From Dokdonella_A sp046347015 (GTDB taxonomy: Bacteria; Pseudomonadota; Gammaproteobacteria; Xanthomonadales; Rhodanobacteraceae), in contig JAXMHA010000001.1 in NCBI GenBank assembly GCA_046347015.1, positions 1 through 64,000 of the forward strand: 64,000 bases of DNA, given 5' to 3'. How positions within the stretch are numbered: position 1 is the stretch's first letter; each line of letters begins with the position of its first letter. Made by a program: the position numbers and the translations under genes. The notes under the pieces are model-generated. The model saw only the letters and a list, made by a program, of their open reading frames with translations. It was not told the DNA's origin and searched no databases. This document shows, one piece after another, positions 57,044-64,000 of the stretch.

Positions 57044-57565
57044 GTGACGACCCCCACCAACCTCGTCGAAACCACGCAGTGCCTGTGCCTCGCGTCGCGG
57101 CGCGCGGCGCGTGCGATCACGCGCGAGTTCGACCGCGCGCTGCGCGGACACGGTTTGCGCTCGACGCAATTCACCTTGCTGGCGGCGCTGCATCTCGCCG
57201 GTTCCCGCTCCATCGGCAACCTCGCGGATCTGCTCGGCGTCGATCGCACCACGCTGACCCGCAACCTCGCGGTCGTCGAACAACATGGCTGGGTAACGAC
57301 ACGGGTCGATCGCGCCGACACGCGATCGAGGCTGGCCACGATCACGCCGAAGGGACGGCGCCAACTGGTCGCCGCACTCCCGGATTGGCGCAGGACGCAA
57401 CACGCGTTGACCGAAACCATCGGTCCGCAAGCGACGGTGAGCCTGCGCAAGCTCGCCGGCGGGCCGTGCACGATGCTCGACGATGCCGACGCCCGACGGC
57501 ACTTCACGACGAAACGCAGGAAGCGGAAGAAGGATGATTTCGCAACGGCTGCGGTGGCCGATTGA
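57044..57565 (+). CDS. MarR-family regulator
   Basis: A 173-residue winged-helix regulator. The recognition helix region is SIGNLADLLGVDRTTLTRNLAVVE (shown in part as LADLLGVDRTTLTRNL, about residues 59-74). The wing is VDRADTRSRLATITPKGR (about 88-105). MarR proteins respond to phenolic or redox-active ligands; the C-terminal tail is rich in Lys and Arg. The start is a GTG placed 3 bp after a palindrome, with no ribosome-binding site visible, so a leaderless transcript is possible. It is followed by VOC, DUF899 and YceI genes on the same strand, its likely targets. Confidence 0.9.
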   Translation: MTTPTNLVETTQCLCLASRRAARAITREFDRALRGHGLRSTQFTLLAALHLAGSRSIGNLADLLGVDRTTLTRNLAVVEQHGWVTTRVDRADTRSRLATITPKGRRQLVAALPDWRRTQHALTETIGPQATVSLRKLAGGPCTMLDDADARRHFTTKRRKRKKDDFATAAVAD

Positions 57566-57593
57566 ACCTCCCACACAGCAAGAGGAAACCCCC

Positions 57594-58034
57594 ATGCAAC
57601 TGAACAACTATCTGTTCTTCGACAACCAGGCCGCGGAAGCTTTCGCCTTCTACGCCAAGTGCCTCGGCGGGAAGATCACGATGAAGGTGACGTTCGGGGA
57701 AATGCCCGGCCCATCGAACTTGCCGCCGGAAGCGGAGAGCCTGATCGCACACATCCGGCTCGAAGTTGGCGAGGCGGTTCTGTTGGGATCGGATTGGTGC
57801 ACGCCGCCGGGAGGCGAACGCTACGCGGGCATCCGTGGCAATGCGGTTTCGCTCAACGTCGACCATCCGGGCGAAGCCGAGCGCCTGTTTGCCGCGCTTG
57901 CCGACGGCGGCAAGGTGACGATGCCGATCGGCGAAACTTCGTGGGCACTTCGCTTCGGGATGCTGACCGATCGCTTTGGCGCAATGTGGATGGTCAACTG
58001 CAATCGGCCCGAACAGCTTCGCGCGGTGTCGTGA
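57594..58034 (+). CDS. VOC-family protein (PhnB-like)
   Basis: A 146-residue protein of the vicinal oxygen chelate superfamily. The N-terminus QLNNYLFFDNQAAEAFAFYAKCLGGKI and the strand IRGNAVSLNVDHPGEAERLFAALADGGKVTMPIGETSWALRFGM are typical of the PhnB/3-dmu-9_3-mt group (motifs YLFFDNQAAEAF and LSLNV-like strands). RFGAMWMVNC closes the fold. These proteins bind metals or small organic molecules; the exact ligand is unknown. AGAGGA precedes the ATG. The stop shares one base with the next start codon (TGATG), so it is coupled to the DUF899 gene and lies 28 bp after marR. Confidence 0.88.
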   Translation: MQLNNYLFFDNQAAEAFAFYAKCLGGKITMKVTFGEMPGPSNLPPEAESLIAHIRLEVGEAVLLGSDWCTPPGGERYAGIRGNAVSLNVDHPGEAERLFAALADGGKVTMPIGETSWALRFGMLTDRFGAMWMVNCNRPEQLRAVS

Positions 58035-58738
58035 TGAGCCCCCCGACGACCATTGTTTCGCGCGAGGAATGGTTGCGCCAGCGCAAGGCGCTGTTCGAGA
58101 AGGAGCGCGCGATGACGCACCAGCTCGACGAACTGCGCGCCGAGCGTCGGCAACTGCCATGGGTCCGGATCGAGAAGCACTACGAGTTCGCGACACCCGA
58201 CGGTACCTGCACCCTTGCCGACTTGTTCGACGGCAAGAGCCAGCTCGCCATCTACAACTTCATGCTGACGCCGGGTTCGGATCACATCTGTCCCGGCTGC
58301 TCGTTCGTCATGGACCACGCCGACGCCGCGCGTCGGCATTTCGAGCATGCGGACCTCGCGTTCGCCGCAGTCTCGCGCGCTCCGATCTCGCGCATCGAGC
58401 AGGTCCGCAGCCGGATGGGCTGGACGTTTCCGTGGGTATCCTCCGGCGATGGCGACTTCAACTACGATTTCGGCGTGTCGTTCACGGAAGCCGATCGCGC
58501 CTCCGGACGTGCGACCTACAACTACGGCCTCACGCCGATCCGCACCAGCCCCGACATGTTCGGCGTCAGCATCTTCGCGAAGGACGACGCCGGTGCGATC
58601 TTCCACACCTACTCGACGTACCATCGCGGCGTCGAGCTTCTGGTTGGCGCGCTCAACTGGCTCGACCTCGTCCCGAAGGGCCGCAACGAGACCGGTACGA
58701 TGAGCTGGGTGCGCTTGCACGATGAGTACGATCGTTAG
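58034..58738 (+). CDS. DUF899 (thioredoxin-like) family protein
   Basis: A 234-residue protein with the DUF899 pattern: EEWLRQRKALFEKERAMTHQ (about residues 11-30), RRQLPWVRIEKHYEFATPDG and LFDGKSQLAIYNFML. A CPGCSF motif (about residues 85-90) stands where thioredoxin-fold proteins have the redox cysteines. The later part has SRAPISRIE, RMGWTFPWVSS and FHTYSTYHRGVE. The family is thioredoxin-like by fold and often sits with VOC and MarR genes, as here. The reaction is unknown; a redox or detoxification role is inferred. It overlaps the VOC gene by one base. Confidence 0.9.
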   Translation: MSPPTTIVSREEWLRQRKALFEKERAMTHQLDELRAERRQLPWVRIEKHYEFATPDGTCTLADLFDGKSQLAIYNFMLTPGSDHICPGCSFVMDHADAARRHFEHADLAFAAVSRAPISRIEQVRSRMGWTFPWVSSGDGDFNYDFGVSFTEADRASGRATYNYGLTPIRTSPDMFGVSIFAKDDAGAIFHTYSTYHRGVELLVGALNWLDLVPKGRNETGTMSWVRLHDEYDR

Positions 58739-58781
58739 CGCCGCGATGCGCAATGCCAACCCGCCACCAGGAAGCCTGACG

Positions 58782-59384
58782 ATGCACCTGCCATTCCTTG
58801 CCCTGCTGTTGACCGCCAGCGCCGCCGCGGCTGCGCCGGTGCACTACACGATCGATCCCGACCACACCTACCCGAGTTTCGCCACCGACCACATGGGCCT
58901 CTCGACCTGGCGCGGCAAGTTCGACCACTCGACCGGCACGGTCACACTCGACCGCGAAAAGAAGACCGGCAGCGTGCACATCGAGACGCAGATCGACGGC
59001 ATCGATTTCGGCAACCCGGCGCTGACGCAAATGGTGCTGCGCGACGCACTGCCAGCCGGAATCTGCAAGACGCAATGCGCGTTCTTCGATGCCGCGAAGT
59101 ATCCGACTGCGGTCTACGACGGCACGCTGTCGGGCTTCGTCGATGGTGCGCCGACGCGTGTCGTCGGCAAGCTGGCGCTGCACGGAGTGACGCGGCCACT
59201 CGATCTTGTCATCGAACACTTCAAGTGTATCCCCGACCCGATGCTGCAGCCCCGCGAACGCTGCGGCGCCGAAGCCTCGACGACATTCGACCGCACCGCG
59301 TTCGGCATCGATGCCGGAGCGTCCTTCGGCTTCGACATGAACGTGTCGATGCAGATCCAGGTCGAGGCGGTGCAGGACAAATAG
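58782..59384 (+). CDS. YceI-family periplasmic protein
   Basis: A 200-residue exported protein. A signal peptide (MHLPFLALLLTASAAAAA, about residues 1-18) leads into the lipocalin-like YceI beta-barrel: HYTIDPDHTYPSFATDHMGLST, TGTVTLDREKKTGSVHIE and LALHGVTRPLDLVIEHFKC (seen as DPDHTYPSF and LALHGVTRPL). YceI proteins bind long isoprenoid chains such as polyprenyl lipids or quinones. The ATG at 58782 was chosen for the signal peptide and an upstream AGGA; a start at 58722 would overlap the DUF899 gene and bury the signal. It is probably the last gene of the marR cluster. Confidence 0.93.
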   Translation: MHLPFLALLLTASAAAAAPVHYTIDPDHTYPSFATDHMGLSTWRGKFDHSTGTVTLDREKKTGSVHIETQIDGIDFGNPALTQMVLRDALPAGICKTQCAFFDAAKYPTAVYDGTLSGFVDGAPTRVVGKLALHGVTRPLDLVIEHFKCIPDPMLQPRERCGAEASTTFDRTAFGIDAGASFGFDMNVSMQIQVEAVQDK

Positions 59385-59535
59385 TTTCGGTCCGATGCAC
59401 GCGGCCGCGCGACGGCCGGCCCGACGGGAATTCCGTGGCTCGCAATCCGGCGCGATGCTTTTCCCGCCCCGCTCACGACGCCGTCCGTCGCCTATACTCC
59501 CGATCCATCTGCGGCGGTCGCGGGGAGGCGTCGTC

Positions 59536-60981
59536 ATGTCGGAGACTCGCATCGGATTGGCCATCGGGCTGGTCCTCGCAATCCTCGGTACGGCACCGGC
59601 GCGAGCCGAAACGGCCGCGCAAGCCATGCCCGAAACGATGGACATGCTGCGCCACGCGATCGCGATGCCGACCGTGGTCGCACAGGGCAGCGAGACGATC
59701 GCGAAGGCACAACTGGTGCCGGCAGCCAGCAAGGGCCAGGTGCCGGCCCTCGCGCATTACCTCGCCGGCAAGCTGGAATCGGCCGGGTTCGCCGGGTCGG
59801 ACATCGAGATCATCCCGGTCGACGCGACCGCGGCGATGGCAGTGCGCTATCGCGGCAGCGATGACAGCCTGAAACCGATCCTGCTCTCGGGACACATGGA
59901 CGTGGTCGCGGCCAACCCGGAAACCTGGGGCCGCGATCCGTTCCGGCTGACCCGCGAGGGTCCGTACCTGTACGGCCGCGGCGTGGCCGACATGAAGACC
60001 AACGTCGTCGCCCTGGTCGAGACCTTCATGCGCCTCAAGCGCGCGGGGTACGTGCCGAAGCGCGGGATGATCCTGCTGCTCTCGGGCGACGAGGAAACCG
60101 ACATGGCCTCGACGCGGGAGCTGGCCAGGCGCTACCACGACGCCGAGTTCCTGCTCAACGCCGACGCCGGCGGCGGAACGCTCGACCCGGCGACGGGCAA
60201 GCCGGTGCTGTACAAGATCCAGGCGGCGGAAAAGACCTACGTCGATTTCCTGTTGACCGTCACCGCGCCGGGCGGGCATTCCAGCGAGCCGAATCCGAAG
60301 GCCAACGCCATCGACAAGCTGGCCAGGGCGCTCACCGCCGTCGCGAACTACCCGTTTCCGGTGCAGCACAATGACATCACCATCGCTTCGCTGAAGGCAC
60401 TCGGCGCGCACGGCACGGGCCCGCTCGCCGAAGCCATGCGCGCGTTCGCGGCGAATCCCGATGACGCGAAGGCAGCCGCCACCATTTCGGCCGATCCCGC
60501 CTACGTCGGCCAGATCCGCACCACTTGCATCGCCACCCAGCTCGATGGCGGCCACGCGCGCAACGCCCTGCCCTCGCGCGCCACCGCCAACATCAATTGC
60601 CGGATCTTCCCGGGCGTACCCGTCGCCGACGTCGAGGCGACGCTGGCGAACGTCATCGCCAACCCCGACGTGAAGATTGCGGCGCAGGAGCCGCCGCCGG
60701 TGGAAAGCCCGGCCTCCCCGCTGCGACCGGACGTGATGGACGCCGTCGCCGCGACCATCCATGCCCGCTATCCGGGCGTCGAAATCGTGCCGGGCATGTC
60801 GAGCGGCGCCACCGACAGCATGTTCTTCCGCGCGGCCGGCGTGCCCTGCTACGGCGTCGACCCGAGCTTCGCCAAGCCCGACGACACCCACGCGCACGGC
60901 ATCAACGAGCGACTGCTGGCCAGCGAAGTGCCGGCGGCGCTGACGTACTGGAACAGCCTGTTGCAACGCCTCACCAAGTGA
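59536..60981 (+). CDS. Secreted M20-family metallopeptidase
   Basis: A 481-residue exported di-zinc peptidase with a signal peptide (about residues 1-24, ending ARAE). Metal and catalytic residues appear in LLSGHMDVV (His and Asp, about 115-123), YGRGVADMKTN (bridging Asp), LSGDEETDM (catalytic Glu and ligand) and ADAGGG. The dimerisation domain lies between APGGHSSEPNPKANAIDKL and the C-terminal GVDPSFAKPDDTHAHGINE, which has the last His. It probably removes amino acids from peptides in the periplasm or outside. The ATG at 59536 has GGGGAGG upstream. It sits before prfC on the same strand. Confidence 0.93.
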   Translation: MSETRIGLAIGLVLAILGTAPARAETAAQAMPETMDMLRHAIAMPTVVAQGSETIAKAQLVPAASKGQVPALAHYLAGKLESAGFAGSDIEIIPVDATAAMAVRYRGSDDSLKPILLSGHMDVVAANPETWGRDPFRLTREGPYLYGRGVADMKTNVVALVETFMRLKRAGYVPKRGMILLLSGDEETDMASTRELARRYHDAEFLLNADAGGGTLDPATGKPVLYKIQAAEKTYVDFLLTVTAPGGHSSEPNPKANAIDKLARALTAVANYPFPVQHNDITIASLKALGAHGTGPLAEAMRAFAANPDDAKAAATISADPAYVGQIRTTCIATQLDGGHARNALPSRATANINCRIFPGVPVADVEATLANVIANPDVKIAAQEPPPVESPASPLRPDVMDAVAATIHARYPGVEIVPGMSSGATDSMFFRAAGVPCYGVDPSFAKPDDTHAHGINERLLASEVPAALTYWNSLLQRLTK

Positions 60982-61021
60982 GCGCCGCTACAATTACCGG
61001 TTTGCCCCACCGCGCCTACCC

Positions 61022-62623
61022 ATGTCGGCCCACACCGAAGAAGTCGCCCGCCGCCGCACCTTCGCGATCATCTCGCACCCCGACGCCGGCAAGACCACGC
61101 TGACCGAAAAGCTGCTGCTGTTCGGCGGCGCGATCCAGATGGCCGGCGCGGTGAAGTCGCGCAAGACCGCGCGCCACGCGACGAGCGACTGGATGGCGCT
61201 GGAGAAGGAGCGCGGAATCTCGGTCACCTCGTCGGTGATGCAGTTCCCGTACGCGGGCCGCATCGTCAACCTGCTGGACACGCCCGGTCACGCGGACTTC
61301 TCGGAAGACACCTACCGCGTGCTGACCGCGGTCGATTCGGCGTTGATGGTGATCGACTGCGCGAAGGGCGTCGAGGAGCGCACGATCAAGTTGATGGAGG
61401 TCTGCCGGCTGCGCACCACGCCGATCATGACCTTCATCAACAAGCTCGACCGCGAGGGTCGCGCGCCGATCGAACTGCTGGATGAAGTCGAGTCGGTGTT
61501 GCAGATCCAGTGCGCGCCGGTGACCTGGCCGATCGGCATGGGCCAGCGCCTGAAGGGCGTGTACCACCTGATCGACGACGAGGTGCACCTGTACGAGAGC
61601 GGGCGCAATTTCACCCGCCAGGATTCGACGATCCTGAAGGGCCTCGACGATCCCGAACTCGAGCGACGCATCGGCGCGGACATGCTGGCCGAACTGCGCG
61701 AGGAGCTGGAACTCGTCCGCGGCGCGTCGCATCCGTTCGATCGCGACGCGTACCTCGCAGGTAGGCAGACGCCGGTGTTCTTCGGCTCGGCGGTCAACAA
61801 CTTCGGCGTGCAGCCCTTGCTCGATTTCTTCGTCGCACACGCACCGCCGCCGCAGCCGCGAGCCGCGGCAACACGTGACGTATCACCCGAGGAGGACAAG
61901 TTCTCGGGCTTCGTGTTCAAGATCCAGGCCAACATGGATCCGCAGCATCGCGACCGCGTCGCGTTCCTGCGCATTTGCTCGGGTTCGTACAAACCGAACA
62001 TGAAGGCGCTGCAGGTGCGCACCGGCAAGGACCTGAAGCTCGCCAATGCCCTGACATTCATGGCCTCCGATCGCGAGATTGCCGAAGCCGCGTACCCCGG
62101 CGACGTGATCGGCCTGCACAACCACGGCACCATCTCGATCGGCGACAGCTTCAGTGAAGGCGAGCCGCTCGTCTTCACCGGCATCCCGAACTTCGCGCCG
62201 GAGCTGTTCCGCCGTGCGCGGTTGCGCGACCCGCTGAAGATGAAGGCGCTGCGCGCGGGGCTTGCGCAACTGTCCGAGGAAGGCGCGACGCAGTTCTTCC
62301 GTCCGCTGATGTCGAACGACCTGATCCTCGGTGCGGTCGGCGTGTTGCAATTCGACGTTGCCGCGTACCGCCTGAAGGACGAATACGGCGTCGACGCCGC
62401 GTTCGAACCGATCAACATCACGACCGCGCGCTGGATCCGTTGCGACGACGCGAAGAAACTCGACGAGTTCCGCGACAAGAACGCGCTGCATCTTGCCCTC
62501 GACGCCGCGGACGCGCTGGTCTATCTCGCGCCGACGCGCGTCAACCTGCAACTGGCCGAAGAGCGCGCACCGGCGGTGACGTTTGCCGCGACGCGCGAGC
62601 ATGCCAGTGCCGCCTTGCCGTAA
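61022..62623 (+). CDS. prfC: Peptide chain release factor 3 (RF3)
   Basis: A 533-residue GTPase that recycles RF1 and RF2 from the ribosome after termination. G1 is ISHPDAGKTTLTEKLL (about residues 17-32), G3 DTPGHADFSEDTYR (about 86-99) and G4 NKLDREGR (about 140-147). ATSDWMALEKERGISVTSSV is the conserved switch region. The C-terminal half is the RF3-specific domain II-III. The ATG at 61022 gives MSAHTEEVARRRTFAIISH, as in the family. A TACAAT box (60989-60994) lies 28 bp upstream, within the gap after the M20 gene, so it likely has its own promoter. Confidence 0.97.
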   Translation: MSAHTEEVARRRTFAIISHPDAGKTTLTEKLLLFGGAIQMAGAVKSRKTARHATSDWMALEKERGISVTSSVMQFPYAGRIVNLLDTPGHADFSEDTYRVLTAVDSALMVIDCAKGVEERTIKLMEVCRLRTTPIMTFINKLDREGRAPIELLDEVESVLQIQCAPVTWPIGMGQRLKGVYHLIDDEVHLYESGRNFTRQDSTILKGLDDPELERRIGADMLAELREELELVRGASHPFDRDAYLAGRQTPVFFGSAVNNFGVQPLLDFFVAHAPPPQPRAAATRDVSPEEDKFSGFVFKIQANMDPQHRDRVAFLRICSGSYKPNMKALQVRTGKDLKLANALTFMASDREIAEAAYPGDVIGLHNHGTISIGDSFSEGEPLVFTGIPNFAPELFRRARLRDPLKMKALRAGLAQLSEEGATQFFRPLMSNDLILGAVGVLQFDVAAYRLKDEYGVDAAFEPINITTARWIRCDDAKKLDEFRDKNALHLALDAADALVYLAPTRVNLQLAEERAPAVTFAATREHASAALP

Positions 62624-62724
62624 GTCCTGTCGACACGAACACGTGTGCTTGCATCGCACCCCGCATCGCCCGACACTCGCCCGCAGACGCCGACCGGGGG
62701 CCGGGAGGCATCGAAGGGTACGGC

Positions 62725-64000
62725 GTGACTGATCGCATCGATCCACCCGCACGCAAAGGCCTGTTCGCGGAATTGCGTCGCCGCAATGTCTTTCGTGCGG
62801 CGGCAATCTACGCGGCGACAGTGTGGTTGATCGCACAGGTCGTCACCCAACTGGGTCCGGCCTTCCACGCACCCGACTGGATCATCCGCTGGTTCCTCGT
62901 CGCCGCCGCGGTCGGCTTTCCGTTCTGGATCGCCTTCGCGTGGTTCTACGAATTCACGCCGCAGGGAATCAAGCGCGAAAGCGAGGTTGTGCCGAATGCG
63001 TCGATCACCCGTTCGACCGCGCGCAAGCTGGATATCTCCATCATCGGCGTGCTGATTGTCGCGGTGGCGTTGCTGGCGTCCGGTTATTTCGTGCATCGCG
63101 ATGCGCCGGCCGCGACGGCCACCGCGTCCGTTTTCAATCCGCCCGCCGACACCCTGGTGGTGCTGCCGTTCGAGAACCTCTCCGGCGACAAGAGCCAGCA
63201 GTACTTCAGCGACGGCATCACCGAGGAACTCACCAACGCGCTCGGCCAGAGCACCGGCCTCAAGGTCATCGCATGGGACACCGCCTCGCATTACCGCGAC
63301 GCTGCGCAACCGGCCACCGCCATCGGCAAGGCGCTCAATGTCGCCAATGTCCTCAGCGGCAAGATCCTGCGCCAAGGCGATGCGGTGCGGGTGATCGTGG
63401 AACTGGTGGATGCCCGCAGCGGCTTTCAGGCGTGGGCCAGCCACTACGACGATTCGGTGGCCAACGTATTCCAGGTGCAGGACCGTATCTCGGTGGCGAT
63501 CGCGCAGGCGTTGCAGGTGAAGTTCGCGAGCCTCGGCAAGGCGAAAACAGTGAATCCGCAGGCGCACGACCTGGTGCTGCAAGCGCGCGCGTTGCTGCAA
63601 CACGCCGCCATCGACACCGCTTCCATGGCGCACGCACGCGAGCTGATCGAGCACGCCCTGGCACTGGACCCGGACTATGCCGATGCGCACGCCGCCCTGG
63701 CCAAGGCGTTGCGGTTCCAGACCGAAGCGTCAAAGGTGAGGATCGCGGAGGTGTTGCCGCAAATCCGCGCGGAAGCCAACAAGGCACTTGCGCTGGATCC
63801 ACGCAACGTGGGCGCGCTGATCGAGTTGGGTGCCGTCAATCAGGCGGAAGGCAAGATCGCCGAAGCCCGTGTCGCGCTGGAGCGCGCGCTGGCGATCGAT
63901 CCGAGCAGCGCGGATGCGCATGTGGCCTATGGCAACACGCTGCCGTTTGCGCTTGGGGTCCGGGAGCAGCAGGAAGCTCTGCGGCTGGACCCCGCGAACG
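62725..64000 (+). CDS. Membrane-anchored TPR protein with a FlgO/TolB-like domain (3' end cut by window)
   Basis: The first 425 codons of a gene that runs past the window. It starts with a GTG (62725-62727) after GAAGG. The N-terminus GLFAELRRRNVFRAAAIYAA (about residues 11-30), two membrane segments and WFYEFTPQGIKRESE match the 641-residue protein at 54945-56870, as do a third membrane segment (about 104-122) and the domain opening with LVVLPFENLSGDKSQQYFSDG. TPR-like units begin near residue 290 (ALALDPDYADAHAALAKAL, ALALDPRNVGALIELG). It is thus a paralogue with the same layout but quite diverged. It is 101 bp after prfC. Confidence 0.85.
   Translation, partial: MTDRIDPPARKGLFAELRRRNVFRAAAIYAATVWLIAQVVTQLGPAFHAPDWIIRWFLVAAAVGFPFWIAFAWFYEFTPQGIKRESEVVPNASITRSTARKLDISIIGVLIVAVALLASGYFVHRDAPAATATASVFNPPADTLVVLPFENLSGDKSQQYFSDGITEELTNALGQSTGLKVIAWDTASHYRDAAQPATAIGKALNVANVLSGKILRQGDAVRVIVELVDARSGFQAWASHYDDSVANVFQVQDRISVAIAQALQVKFASLGKAKTVNPQAHDLVLQARALLQHAAIDTASMAHARELIEHALALDPDYADAHAALAKALRFQTEASKVRIAEVLPQIRAEANKALALDPRNVGALIELGAVNQAEGKIAEARVALERALAIDPSSADAHVAYGNTLPFALGVREQQEALRLDPAN

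Overview
The window is GC-rich, densely coded chromosomal DNA from a gammaproteobacterium, most probably of the Xanthomonadales/Lysobacterales (Rhodanobacteraceae- or Dokdonella-like). This is inferred from gene order (rplU-rpmA-obg, rpsT divergent from murJ-ribF-ileS-lspA, then ispH), a GTP-type PEP carboxykinase, a FadE-type acyl-CoA dehydrogenase, an ETF/ETF-QO set and many secreted repeat proteins. No rRNA, convincing tRNA, prophage, transposase or CRISPR array was seen.

Region 1 (1-17 kb) is housekeeping. ispH and a cupin gene lie next to a badly frameshifted S53 (sedolisin) protease pseudogene that separates them from lspA. Then come ileS, ribF and murJ on the minus strand, rpsT (TTG start) on the plus strand, obg, rpmA and rplU on the minus strand, and uvrA with a small thioesterase on the plus strand. 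Region 2 (17-24 kb) holds a PCu(A)C-like periplasmic protein that has lost three of four copper ligands, a DUF4139 protein, an amidase, ETF-ubiquinone oxidoreductase, an ICMT-family methyltransferase, and a TetR gene divergent from a small secreted protein with a perfect operator-like palindrome between them.

Region 3 (24-47 kb) is rich in envelope and secreted proteins: a GT-C glycosyltransferase-like protein, an intact S53 protease with PKD and PPC domains, DoxX, an ATP-grasp enzyme, MgtC/SapB, a reprolysin-like metalloprotease with FG-GAP repeats, and a GNAT acetyltransferase. etfBA follow, then two tandem beta-helix 'choice-of-anchor Q' proteins, a GMC oxidoreductase, an NTP/NDP-exchange-type carrier, S-formylglutathione hydrolase, a GFA gene broken by one amber codon, a secreted 14-repeat RCC1 protein and a CPBP protease. 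Several secreted proteins share a short C-terminal motif D-x-[IV]-F-x-x-G-F-D, which also survives in a decayed gene remnant and inside the S53 pseudogene.

Region 4 (47-64 kb) holds fadE divergent from a TetR gene with a palindrome between them, pckG, an SGNH hydrolase, a DUF4097 protein, and a membrane TPR protein. A marR-VOC-DUF899-YceI cluster, an M20 peptidase, prfC and a second membrane TPR gene cut by the window end follow. Together fadE, etfBA, ETF-QO and pckG point to fatty-acid oxidation feeding the quinone pool and gluconeogenesis. The secreted proteases suggest life on protein-rich substrates.
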